Shown here piece after piece: positions 1 to 8,700 of a DNA stretch of 64,000 nt. How positions within the stretch are numbered: the stretch's first letter is position 1; the number at the start of each line of letters is the position of its first letter. A model generated the notes under the pieces. The model saw nothing but the letters and a program-made list of their open reading frames with translations, was not told the origin of the DNA and made no database searches. A program made the position numbers and the translations under genes. The stretch is from Bacteroides faecium (GTDB lineage Bacteria > Bacteroidota > Bacteroidia > Bacteroidales > Bacteroidaceae): positions 4,216,001 to 4,280,000 of the forward strand of contig NZ_CP050831.1 in the NCBI RefSeq assembly GCF_012113595.1, given 5' to 3'.

Positions 1-348
1 ACGGTCTAGCTTGGACAGTTCGGGATTGCGTTGCCCGTCTTTGCGAATGTAAGGCAATCCGTCCGGTTTGGAAGGGTCGGGCCACCAGTAAGGGCCCATG
101 CTCATGTAGTCATGTTTGTCGCCGCTAGATGCTACCATGCTCTTGTCCATTACGGAAGGTGGAGTCAGGTTCATTGCCTTGTCAGCGTCTTTCATTAAAG
201 TTTTGATAGCCGGGGCATATGTAGGGGTATCGGCTTTAGCCTTCACTTTAGCCAGCTTTTCTGCCGGGTAGATGCGGGTGTTGACGGTCTGTGCGTTCAT
301 CGGAAGCAGGCAAACCAGTGCGAAAGCACTCAATAGTAAGTTTCTCAT
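1..348 (-). CDS. Alginate-lyase-family polysaccharide lyase (5' part only)
   Basis: Reading leftward from an ATG at 348 gives an uninterrupted frame to the window edge, so only the first 116 residues are seen. It opens with a signal peptide ending near Met-Asn-Ala-Gln. It then has the Met-Gly-Pro-Tyr-Trp-Trp-Pro-Asp-Pro motif followed by Gly-Leu-Pro-Tyr-Ile-Arg-Lys-Asp-Gly, typical of the alginate_lyase fold (PF05426, which covers PL5/PL38-like enzymes). It is probably secreted and cleaves a uronic-acid polysaccharide by beta-elimination. It lies 21 bases downstream of a second lyase of the same family, so the two are probably cotranscribed. Substrate cannot be told from sequence; glucuronan, alginate or a uronate side chain are options. 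Confidence 0.8.
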   Translation of the reverse strand, partial: MRNLLLSAFALVCLLPMNAQTVNTRIYPAEKLAKVKAKADTPTYAPAIKTLMKDADKAMNLTPPSVMDKSMVASSGDKHDYMSMGPYWWPDPSKPDGLPYIRKDGQRNPELSKLDR

Positions 349-369
349 AATGATTCTATTTTAAGCGAA

Positions 370-1533
370 TTAGTTTAACCATAATAAAGGGTGACGGATA
401 GGAAGATTGCGTATCACTTCCTCGTTGGTGGGGAAATGTTCCAGCTTCTTCCATGTCCGGAAATAATCTTTCCGGTAGTGGTGCATACTGCCGAATAACA
501 GGAACGGGTGTGCCACAGGCCATTTTTCCCAAAACATGATATCCGGTTGGTGTTTCCACGAACCTTTGTCTTTCACAAAGGGGAACAGCCAGGCAATTCC
601 TTTTTCGATATTCCGTCCGTCTGCTGTTGTGTAGTCCCACAGGTTTTCTTCGGGAGTTGTCAGTAGATGGCAGAGAGTGCTCATGGCATCGAGGTTGAAG
701 AGAGAATAGCCGTAAGGCTTGGTGCGTTCCAGTTCCAGGGGGAAACTGCCATCAGTGGCCATCTGATTGGGTAACAATACCGTCCGGTAACGTTCACGGC
801 AGAAACGAATCATTTCTTCATTCTGTGTGAACAAGGCGAAAGCGGCGGCTTGCATAGCCCAACAGGTACCATGATTATTCTTGGCTTCCATCTCGTTGAT
901 TCCGTAACGGTGGGTAGACATCCAGGTCAGATAGTCGGAGAACCATAAGCGGATGGTTTTCAGTTCCTTTTCTTCGATAATCCCCCGGGCTTCCATCAGC
1001 CGGAGTGACTGCACGACTTCAATCAGATGAATCGTGTCGATGATTCCGATTCCGCGTCCGGTAGCTATTCCTTTGATGGCTTGTGCATACAGCAGGTTCG
1101 GATTCATCATCGTTTTCTGGTTGATGAACCAAGCGCGGATATGGCGCATGGCGGCATCAGTATATTTCTTGTCGCCTGTCAGTATCCAGGCGGAAGTCAG
1201 GTCGCCGACCAACTGGCTGAATCGTATCATGGCGTGACGGTGAGCGGTAAAATTGTCCGGGTTCGTTTCTCCGTCGCGGCGGATGAACGGGCCGTTCGGG
1301 TCTTGCGGGTTCGCCCACCAGTAGTCACCTTCGGAGTAAAAGTCGTGTATACCCCCTGCGCTTCTTTCGGCACGGGTAGCGGTGACGGTCACAGGCACGG
1401 ACTCCAGTCCAGCATCCGCCCGTTGCAGGGTTTCCGCTTGCAGGAGTTGACGTATCTGGTCGGTCACGTCTTCCTTAGCCGTCACCGTAGTGAGACTAAA
1501 GAGTACTATTAATAATCCTAAATAATTATTCAT
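370..1533 (-). CDS. Alginate-lyase-family polysaccharide lyase, secreted
   Basis: 387 residues with an N-terminal signal peptide (about residues 1-19). The Asp-Tyr-Trp-Trp-Ala-Asn-Pro motif near residue 70, followed by a Phe-Ile-Arg-Arg-Asp-Gly segment, marks the alginate_lyase alpha/alpha-toroid fold. Asn219-Asn220-His221 (context Asn-Asn-His-Gly-Thr-Cys-Trp) and Arg270 with Tyr274/276 (after Phe-Pro-Leu-Glu-Leu-Glu) match the Asn/His and Arg/Tyr catalytic groups known in PL5-type lyases. Inferred role: beta-elimination in a uronic-acid glycan, giving unsaturated oligosaccharides for the GH88 further up the operon. It sits between a second lyase and the GH2 gene, all leftward. Family is solid; substrate is unknown. 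Confidence 0.82.
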   Translation of the reverse strand: MNNYLGLLIVLFSLTTVTAKEDVTDQIRQLLQAETLQRADAGLESVPVTVTATRAERSAGGIHDFYSEGDYWWANPQDPNGPFIRRDGETNPDNFTAHRHAMIRFSQLVGDLTSAWILTGDKKYTDAAMRHIRAWFINQKTMMNPNLLYAQAIKGIATGRGIGIIDTIHLIEVVQSLRLMEARGIIEEKELKTIRLWFSDYLTWMSTHRYGINEMEAKNNHGTCWAMQAAAFALFTQNEEMIRFCRERYRTVLLPNQMATDGSFPLELERTKPYGYSLFNLDAMSTLCHLLTTPEENLWDYTTADGRNIEKGIAWLFPFVKDKGSWKHQPDIMFWEKWPVAHPFLLFGSMHHYRKDYFRTWKKLEHFPTNEEVIRNLPIRHPLLWLN

Positions 1534-1558
1534 AATTAGTTTTATAAATGGGAATTTT

Positions 1559-1640
1559 TAGGCACGGATAACACGGATTACGCTGTTGCTTTATGTTATC
1601 ATATTTCTAAAACCGTGTAATCCGCGTAATCCGTGCCTAA
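1559..1640. repeat. Long inverted-repeat element, copy 1
   Basis: An imperfect palindrome whose left arm starts AGGCACGGATAACACGGATT and whose right arm ends GTAATCCGTGCCTA, with a loop of about 25 bases. Copy 2 (5630-5711) shares both arms and most of the loop. It lies between the GH2 and lyase genes, so it would be transcribed as a stem-loop within this operon or end part of it. No U-tract follows, so a classic terminator is not supported. Confidence 0.85.
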
Positions 1641-1650
1641 ATTATAATTA

Positions 1651-4122
1651 TCATTTGATTGAGTATAAAACGGTCTTTATTCCGTCCGATTGAACGGAAA
1701 CGTAGCAAGCGTCGGTTACTTGGGCGCGTATCATTGCTTTTCCGTTGTAGGTTTGTACCTTGCGCGAGCCGGTCGAAGTTCCCAGGTTTTGGAGAAGCTT
1801 TCCGTCTCCGGCAATTTCAAATGAAATGAGGTTGGCTGCATCCAGGCAAGGAATGCCTTTTTCATCTGTCAACTGTGCTTCCACACGAATGATATTGTTT
1901 CCTTCGGGGTAACTCGCTATTTTCAACTGTTTCGGTTCTCCCCATTGTGCGGTTTGATAAGCAACGGTGATTTCATCGGAAACGGCTTCCTTGCTTTTTA
2001 CGGCTACTGCTTTCAAGTGATTCTCTCCTTCGCGCAATACGCTTTTCCAATGAAGTCCGGCTGCCGGGAAATCCTGGCTGTTCCGTTGCTTGACGCCCTG
2101 GCTCACACCGTTGACAAACAGTTCTACTGCCGGGCAGTTGGAGTAAACCAGTATTTCTTTGGGTTCGTTCTCCGTTCCCCAGCGTGTCGGCCATGTGTGA
2201 CCGTAGATGTGTATCATCGGTTTCTCTGTCCAATAAGACTGGAAGACATAGAATACTTCCTTCCTGGTGAAGTCCCGTTCGATGACTCCCTTTTGGTTTA
2301 CATAAGGAACCGGGTTCTCCGGGCGCAGGGGAGTGGAGAAGTCTTTGAAAGGCCAGTATGCCGTGCCTGTCAGCCAGGACATGGTTTCTTGCTCTTTCAG
2401 GTGCCAGTCTACCAGTTTCACGATGTAGGATTCCGACCAGTCTCCGTCTCTTGATGCACGGGCATCACCACCGACGAGAGAAAAATCGCCCGCCCGTTCA
2501 TCGGCACCGGCTCCGACAGGAATACCACCCAGGGATTTGAACGGGTCTTCAGCATGGCGTCTTGCGTGGGAGTCGCCGCCCCATTCTACGTGCAGGAAGT
2601 GTTTCACACGCTTCATCTCCTTTTCAGAGGTGGATTTATAGTCGGTGAATTGACCGCGATACCAGCCCGCCCAAATGGAAGGGGAATATACATCGACAAT
2701 ATCTTTGCAGAAGTCGCACCGGCGGATGGAAGTAACGCGTGACGGGTCGAGGCGGTGTGCCAGGTCGTTCAGTTCTTTCATAAAGGCGCGTATCTGTGAT
2801 TGCTCGAAAGTCGGGAAGTCATTCGGCCAGTCATTCTCATTACCCAGTCCCCAAAGAATCACGGAAGGATGGTTGTGGTGCTGGTTAATCATGTTGGTAA
2901 GCATCCGGCGGGCTTGTGCTTTGTAGGTTTCGCCACCCAGTCCACCGCGGCACCAGGGGATTTCTTCCCAAACGAGAATACCCAGTTCGTCACACAAACG
3001 GAGAATGATATCCGATTGTTGGTAATGCCCCAGGCGGATGAAGTTGATGCCCATTTCTTTCATCATCTTTATTTCTGTCACCATCTGTTCTTCGGTCATG
3101 GCAGCGGCTACGCCGGCATGGTCTTCGTGGCGGTGAGTGCCTTTCAGTAACAGGCGTTTGCCGTTCAGCTTGAAAGGTCCGTAGTCTACAAACTCAAAAT
3201 GACGGAAGCCGATTTGTTCTGTTACGGTCTGTTCGCCTTCAGTAGTTTTGAGGGTGAACTCGCAGGTATAAAGCTGAGGCTGTTCAGGACTCCAAAGCAT
3301 CGGATTCTTGATGGCGATGTCGAATAGTTGCACTTCTCCCAGGGGAAGAATATCCGTGGCTGTCTGTTCGGTTACTTTCTTACCGTTCGGGTCTTTCAGT
3401 GTGAAGTGCACTGTGGCCTGGCGGGTGTCGTTCGGGTTGTAGAAGTTGGCCTGCACTTTCAGGGCTGCGTTCTTCAGGTCTTTCTGTACCGGAGTCTCCA
3501 GTTTGAAGCTGCTGAAAGAAAGGGCAGGCTGATAAATCAGGTTGACGTATCGGTAGAGTCCGCCGTAAACGTTGAAGTCCGATAAGTCCGAGGGAATCAT
3601 CTCCGTATCTCTCGAATTGTCGCAACGGATGGACAAAGGAACTTTGCCGTTGAAACGTTTCCGGCAGTCGGGGTTGGATAATGCTTGTTGGACGGCATCT
3701 GTAATGTCAACGCTCCATTCGTCGTAACCACCTGTGTGGCTGCCGACTTTCTGTGTATAGATATATACTTCCGTTTTCTGTCCGGCTCCTTCAAATTCGA
3801 GAATTGTGCGGCCGTTGGCTGCCGGATTCTGAATATCGAGCAAGGTACGATACCATCCGGGCCCCTGGTAATAGTTGACATCCGGGTCTACGGCATCTTC
3901 CGCATTGAAGCAGTGGGGAAGGGTGACCGGCTGCCAGATGGGGACGGCTTCCGAAGAGCCGGGGGCTGCTGCGCGTACAGCTTCCCATATGCTTCCGAGG
4001 TCACCTTTGAGGTATTCCCATTGGTTGGTCAGGCGGATTCTTTGGCTGGCCGGAATCCTGGCACTTGCCGGAAGGGCGAGTGTTATAAGGGCTGTCAGTA
4101 TATAGATAATGGGTCTTTTCAT
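1651..4122 (-). CDS. Glycoside hydrolase family 2 enzyme
   Basis: 823 residues with a signal peptide (residues 1-21). Order: GH2 sugar-binding domain (about 25-200), Ig-like domain (200-305), TIM barrel (305-620), a DUF4982-type domain (about 640-740) and a C-terminal GH2 Ig-like domain (about 745-823). In the barrel, Gly-Asn-Glu-Asn-Asp places the acid/base at Glu429, and His-Val-Glu-Trp-Gly-Gly-Asp places the nucleophile at Glu513. The family includes beta-galactosidases, beta-glucuronidases and beta-galacturonidases; sequence alone does not choose. Between a GH88 and two lyases, removal of a sugar from uronate-containing oligosaccharides in the periplasm is the natural reading. It is 21 bases downstream of the GH88 gene. 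Confidence 0.88.
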   Translation of the reverse strand: MKRPIIYILTALITLALPASARIPASQRIRLTNQWEYLKGDLGSIWEAVRAAAPGSSEAVPIWQPVTLPHCFNAEDAVDPDVNYYQGPGWYRTLLDIQNPAANGRTILEFEGAGQKTEVYIYTQKVGSHTGGYDEWSVDITDAVQQALSNPDCRKRFNGKVPLSIRCDNSRDTEMIPSDLSDFNVYGGLYRYVNLIYQPALSFSSFKLETPVQKDLKNAALKVQANFYNPNDTRQATVHFTLKDPNGKKVTEQTATDILPLGEVQLFDIAIKNPMLWSPEQPQLYTCEFTLKTTEGEQTVTEQIGFRHFEFVDYGPFKLNGKRLLLKGTHRHEDHAGVAAAMTEEQMVTEIKMMKEMGINFIRLGHYQQSDIILRLCDELGILVWEEIPWCRGGLGGETYKAQARRMLTNMINQHHNHPSVILWGLGNENDWPNDFPTFEQSQIRAFMKELNDLAHRLDPSRVTSIRRCDFCKDIVDVYSPSIWAGWYRGQFTDYKSTSEKEMKRVKHFLHVEWGGDSHARRHAEDPFKSLGGIPVGAGADERAGDFSLVGGDARASRDGDWSESYIVKLVDWHLKEQETMSWLTGTAYWPFKDFSTPLRPENPVPYVNQKGVIERDFTRKEVFYVFQSYWTEKPMIHIYGHTWPTRWGTENEPKEILVYSNCPAVELFVNGVSQGVKQRNSQDFPAAGLHWKSVLREGENHLKAVAVKSKEAVSDEITVAYQTAQWGEPKQLKIASYPEGNNIIRVEAQLTDEKGIPCLDAANLISFEIAGDGKLLQNLGTSTGSRKVQTYNGKAMIRAQVTDACYVSVQSDGIKTVLYSIK

Positions 4123-4143
4123 GGTCTGTATGAGTTGTGATGA

Positions 4144-5388
4144 TTAAAGTTTTTCTCCTTTTTCCAGTTTGTTTTTACGAAGCAGGGCTTCGAGGAAGTA
4201 ATAGTCGGCGTAGACGATAGGGACGTCTATTTCGCTGTCGTGAGGTTTGGAACCGGTGCTATGGAGAAGCAGGAATCCGTTGTCGCCGTTCTGTTGCGTG
4301 CGGTAGTTGGCGGTGAGATTCTCCAAAATCCGGTCGGCTTCCTGCTTGTAGAGGTCTTTCTGTTCCGGCACGTAAGTGCTTAGTTCATAGAGTGCGGAAG
4401 CGATGCAGGTGGCGGCGGATGCGTCCCGTGGCTCGTTGGGTATTTCGGGAGCATTGAAATCCCAGTAGGGAATCAGGTCTTCCGGCAGGTTGGGGTGGGT
4501 GAAGATATATCTTTCGATATGCTTCGCTTGTTCAAGGAATTCAGGGAGTCCGGTTTCACGGTAACATAGGGTATAGCCGTAGAGCGCCCATGCTTGTCCG
4601 CGTGCCCATGCGGAATCATCGGAATATCCCTGGTGGGTGACTTTGCAAATCGGGCTACCGGTGATGGTGTCGTAGTTAACGACGTGATACGTGCTGAAGT
4701 CGTCACGGAAATGATTCTTCATGGTCGTACGTGCGTGGCTGACAGCTATATTATAAAAGGTGGAATCGTTCGTTTCGCGTGAAGCCCAAAACAATAATTC
4801 CAGGTTCAGCATATTGTCGATGATAACGGGACATTCCCATTGGTCGGCGTGGTGGTCCCATGAACGGATGCAGCCGACGTTCGGTTTGAAACGGGTAATC
4901 AGCGTGCGTGCGGATTCGATAAGTATATCTTTATAGGTAGGGTTTCCGGTCAGACGGTAACCGTTGCCATAGCTGCAATACATCTTGAATCCCATGTCGT
5001 GTGTAGTGCCGTTCTTCTTTTCACGTTCCAGCATTTCGGTGTGCTTCTCGGCTTTCTCTTTCCAAAAAGAGTCGTGCGTGTATTCATATACATACCAAAG
5101 TTCTCCGGGGAAGAATCCACTCGTCCAGTCTTTGGAAGGTACAAGGCGTAAAGAACCGTCCGGTTCGGTGTTGCGTGGGTTGGTGAGTTCTCCCCACTGC
5201 CTGGCGATTCTTTTGTCTCTGCTTTCTTGTGCTTCGTTCGCGCGTGCTTCATCTATTTTAGGGAACGCGTACTTGAGCTGTTGTTCAGCAAAAGTGAAAT
5301 TAGAAGCAACCAGGTTTGGCTCTTTGGGAGATTGGCAACCGGCTAAAGTTGCTGCTCCGATACTAAGGGCTAAAAGATAATGTTTCAT
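4144..5388 (-). CDS. GH88 unsaturated glucuronyl hydrolase, lipoprotein
   Basis: 414 residues from the ATG at 5388. This start is chosen because it gives a lipoprotein signal (Leu-Ala-Gly-Cys, Cys18) and because the promoter -7 box lies at 5426-5433, so the longer open frame reaching 5487 starts upstream of transcription. An ATG at 5400 is the alternative. Asp131 (Thr-His-Asp-Met-Gly-Phe) and Asp191 (Ile-Ile-Asp-Asn-Met-Leu-Asn) match the two catalytic aspartates of GH88, which hydrates the 4,5-double bond of unsaturated uronic acids left by lyases. First gene of the leftward operon GH88-GH2-lyase-lyase, so it probably finishes the lyase products in the periplasm. Confidence 0.88.
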   Translation of the reverse strand: MKHYLLALSIGAATLAGCQSPKEPNLVASNFTFAEQQLKYAFPKIDEARANEAQESRDKRIARQWGELTNPRNTEPDGSLRLVPSKDWTSGFFPGELWYVYEYTHDSFWKEKAEKHTEMLEREKKNGTTHDMGFKMYCSYGNGYRLTGNPTYKDILIESARTLITRFKPNVGCIRSWDHHADQWECPVIIDNMLNLELLFWASRETNDSTFYNIAVSHARTTMKNHFRDDFSTYHVVNYDTITGSPICKVTHQGYSDDSAWARGQAWALYGYTLCYRETGLPEFLEQAKHIERYIFTHPNLPEDLIPYWDFNAPEIPNEPRDASAATCIASALYELSTYVPEQKDLYKQEADRILENLTANYRTQQNGDNGFLLLHSTGSKPHDSEIDVPIVYADYYFLEALLRKNKLEKGEKL

Positions 5389-5425
5389 ATTTGTTTCCAT
5401 ATTATTATTTCTAAGCGTGATGTTG

Positions 5426-5433
5426 CAAATGTA
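5426..5433 (-). promoter_or_regulatory. Promoter -7 box of the GH88-GH2-lyase operon
   Basis: The minus strand reads TACATTTG, matching the Bacteroides TAnnTTTG -7 consensus, 38 bases upstream of the GH88 ATG at 5388. I see no TTTG at the -33 position, which fits a promoter that needs an activator. Confidence 0.65.
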
Positions 5434-5472
5434 TGGAAACTGAATGAAATTGGTTTGTCTGGTAGTGCCGTA

Positions 5473-5562
5473 AGTTTGCAAAATCATCCCAATTTGATTG
5501 GGATAATCGTTGCTGTATCGTTTCTGAAACGATATTTATAACTTGGGATGATTTTGCAAACT
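5473..5562. promoter_or_regulatory. Perfect 20-bp inverted repeat, candidate sensor-regulator operator
   Basis: AGTTTGCAAAATCATCCCAA at 5473-5492 recurs as its exact reverse complement at 5543-5562. Between them are a third TTGGGAT half-site (5498-5504) and a small palindrome built on ATCGTTTC/GAAACGAT (5517-5533). The element lies about 40 bases upstream of the GH88 -7 box and just past the end of the hybrid two-component regulator gene. It is therefore placed where an AraC-type activator would bind. Function is inferred. Confidence 0.6.
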
Positions 5563-5583
5563 CAATAATTAAATGATAATTTA

Positions 5584-5619
5584 GGGGCGTAGCGCCCCGG
5601 CAAGGTTTCCTTGCGGGAT
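5584..5619. terminator. Pair of GC-rich hairpins after the regulator gene
   Basis: GGGGCG-TA-GCGCCCC is followed at once by a second stem (GGCAAGG/CCTTGC). They lie downstream of the hybrid sensor gene. The sequence could help end leftward transcription from the regulator, but no clear U-run is seen, so the call is tentative. Confidence 0.4.
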
Positions 5620-5629
5620 GTTGTCATTT

Positions 5630-5711
5630 TAGGCACGGATTACACGGATTACGCTGTTGCTTTATGCAATCATATTTCTAAAAACCGTGAAATCCGTGTA
5701 ATCCGTGCCTA
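5630..5711. repeat. Long inverted-repeat element, copy 2
   Basis: Arms AGGCACGGATTACACGGATT and GTGTAATCCGTGCCTA, with the same loop core (acgctgttgctttatg, catatttctaaaa) as copy 1 at 1559-1640. It lies immediately downstream of the hybrid sensor stop codon. Confidence 0.88.
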
Positions 5712-5742
5712 AAAAAATCCCATTTATAGAACCAATTTAGAG

Positions 5743-8700
5743 CTACTCTTCCAGCTGCCCTTTGATGTATTCGGTGGGCGAAACTCCATAGGCTGACTTG
5801 AAGCATTTGGTGAAATAGGCAAGGGTACTGAACCCCGTGGCGATTGAAACTTCCGTCACGTTCATGTCCGCTTCTTTCAGTAACTGCACGGCTACTTCAA
5901 GACGTTTGTGACGAATGAGGTCGTTCAGGGATAAGTCTGTCACTGCCTTGAGTTTGCGATAGAAGTTACTCCGGCTGAATCCCATCTCATCGCATATCAT
6001 GTCGACTTTCAAATCCGGATTGGCAAGATGGTTCTGTATAATCTCGAATAGCTTCTGCATGAATTTATCATCGGCAGAACTGGCTTCAATGCCCATCGAC
6101 TGAAGCGAGAAGTTTTTTCCGTACATGGATTTCAGTTTCTCCCGTTGAACCAGCAGATTGTAGATTCGTACTAGCAGCACATCTACATTGAATGGTTTCA
6201 CTACATAATCATCAGCGCCCGAAAGGAAACCTTCTTTGACGTGCATCACCATCGTGCGGGCTGTGAGCAGAATCACCGGAATATGTCCCGTCTGCAAATC
6301 ATTCTTTATCATGGAGCAGAGTTCCAGCCCGTCTACTCCCGGCATCATAATATCCGTCACGACTAAATCGGGAAATTCTTTCAGAACAATATTGAAGGCT
6401 TCGGCACCATTGTCTGCCTCGAGTACCCGGTAATGGCGTTCAAGGTGTTCTTTCACATAACTGCGTATGTCCTCGTTATCTTCCACCAGCAGAATGGTTT
6501 TGCCTTCCAGGAAAGGAAGTTCTTCTTTGGATTCAAGAACCTGTCCGACAACTGCCTGTTCTTCCCGTTCGTCCTCGGATAGATTGTTCTTCACACTTTC
6601 TTCCACCGGTTGCGAATGTTCGTTGTCCGGCAGCACAATGGTGAAGATACTTCCTTTCGGTCGGTTGGAATCTACACAGATAGCCCCATGGTGTAAGTGC
6701 ACGACGGATTGTGTCAGGCTCAACCCGATACCGGTTCCGTTCACGTTGTCATTGGCTGCCTGCGGAGTGCTGACTTGATAGAACGGGTCGAAAATATGCG
6801 CGCGGGCAGCTTCGGGGATTCCTTTTCCGGTGTCTGCCACCTGGATGATGAAATGTTTATCCGAATCCGCGGGAATGGTGAAAGCCGGGTCGCCCGATAT
6901 TGCTGTGCTGAACTCCTGTTGGAGTACTTCTTTATTGGGAACAGCCGTCAGCCTTAAAGAAATCGTTTCTCCCGGAGAAGTGAACTTGAAAGCATTTGAG
7001 AGCAGATTGAATACGGCCTTTTCCAACAGGCTTTGGTCGAAATAAGCAGAGATTTCCCCTTCGGGAGCTTCGTATTGGAAAGTAATCTGTTTGCTTTCCG
7101 CTATCTGCTTGAAGGTATAATAGATTTCAAGAAGGAAGGCATTCAAATCCGAATGGGTTAATCGCAACGTGAGACTGCCGCTTTGGTTCTTTTGCAAATC
7201 CATTAATTGATTGACGATTAACAGCAGACGGCGGGCATTCTTCAAAACTAAGTCTAGTTTAGTTTTGATAAAAAGGGGAACTTCTGCCTGACGCACCAGT
7301 TCGTCAATAGGACTGATAATAAGAGTCAATGGCGTGCGCAGTTCATGCGAGAAGTTGGTGAAAAGCCGGATTTTGGTTTGATGAAATTCTTCCATCCGTT
7401 GCTTTTCCATCTGTCGCATCCGCAGGTTCAGTTCCAACTTGTGTTTGCTGTACATATAATATCCGATGGTGTAGGTGATTCCTATAAACAACAATGCATA
7501 AATAATATACGCCCAAGTTGTTTTCCACCAGGGAGAAAGGATAACTATTTCCAATGTTTTCCCTTGGGAGTTCCATACGCCGTCATTGTTGGAAGCAATC
7601 ACGTGGAATGTATATTTGCCGGGGGCAATATTGGTGTAGAAAGCTTCTTTACGGGTTCCTACATAGTTCCAGTCTTCATCATGACCGAGTAATTTATAAG
7701 CATACTGGTTCTGTTCGTGCAGAATATAGTTCAGGGCGCAGTATGCAATAGAGAAATTATTCTGATTGTAGGCGAGGGTAACTGTTGTCGCATCGTCGGG
7801 ATTGGCTTCCAGCAAGCGGCTCTTGTCGCCCGGTTGTATCACTTTGTTGTTGACCGTCAACTGGGTAAGTACTACCGGCGGCATCATATTGTTCTTTATC
7901 AATGAGCGGGGAGTGAAGGACAGAAATCCGTTGCTGCCGCTGAAATAGACTTCCCCATTAGGCAGGCAGATACCGCCCTGTGGTGTGAACTCCAGTGTTT
8001 CGAGTCCGGCGAAACAGTCGTAGGCATATACCTGTCCCGTTTTGGTATTTATTTCGGCAATGCCGTTATCTATACTGGCCCATATATTCTGATTATATTC
8101 CACCAGGGTATATACTTCTTCATTGGTTAGTCCTTCTTCCGTACCGATATGGCGGACGATTCCTTTCCCTTCCTGATACTGATAAATCCCTGCACCAAAA
8201 GTGCTTACCCATATCTCACCGTTCTTTTTTCTCAGAATACTGGTGATGTAATTGTTTTCCAGTTTACGGGACGGATCTTTCTCTTCTGTTGAATACTGTA
8301 TCAGTGTTCTTTTTTCTACATCATATTCGTAAAGTCCGAATGAGCGTGTCCCAATCAGATATACATTCTCGCGAAGCGGCAGAAATGCCCGGATGCTGGA
8401 AAAGCTGATTTCTTCTTCTTTTTCTCCAACAGGGAACTTGCGGGTTACTTTCTTATCTTTGGTGATTTTAACGAGTCCCTGGCGGGAAGTAGTCCCTAAC
8501 CAAATATCTCCTTTGGCATCGCGATAAATTGTATAAATACCTAAGTTCTTCTCATTGAACTGGTGGATAAGCGAAAAGCGTTTCGTAGGAATGTGGAAAC
8601 AATACAGTCCACCGTTATTCGTGCCACACCAAATGTTTTCTCCTTCCATCATCAGGGATTTGATAATGTTCTTGTTGTGCATCCCGACAGGACGTTCTTC

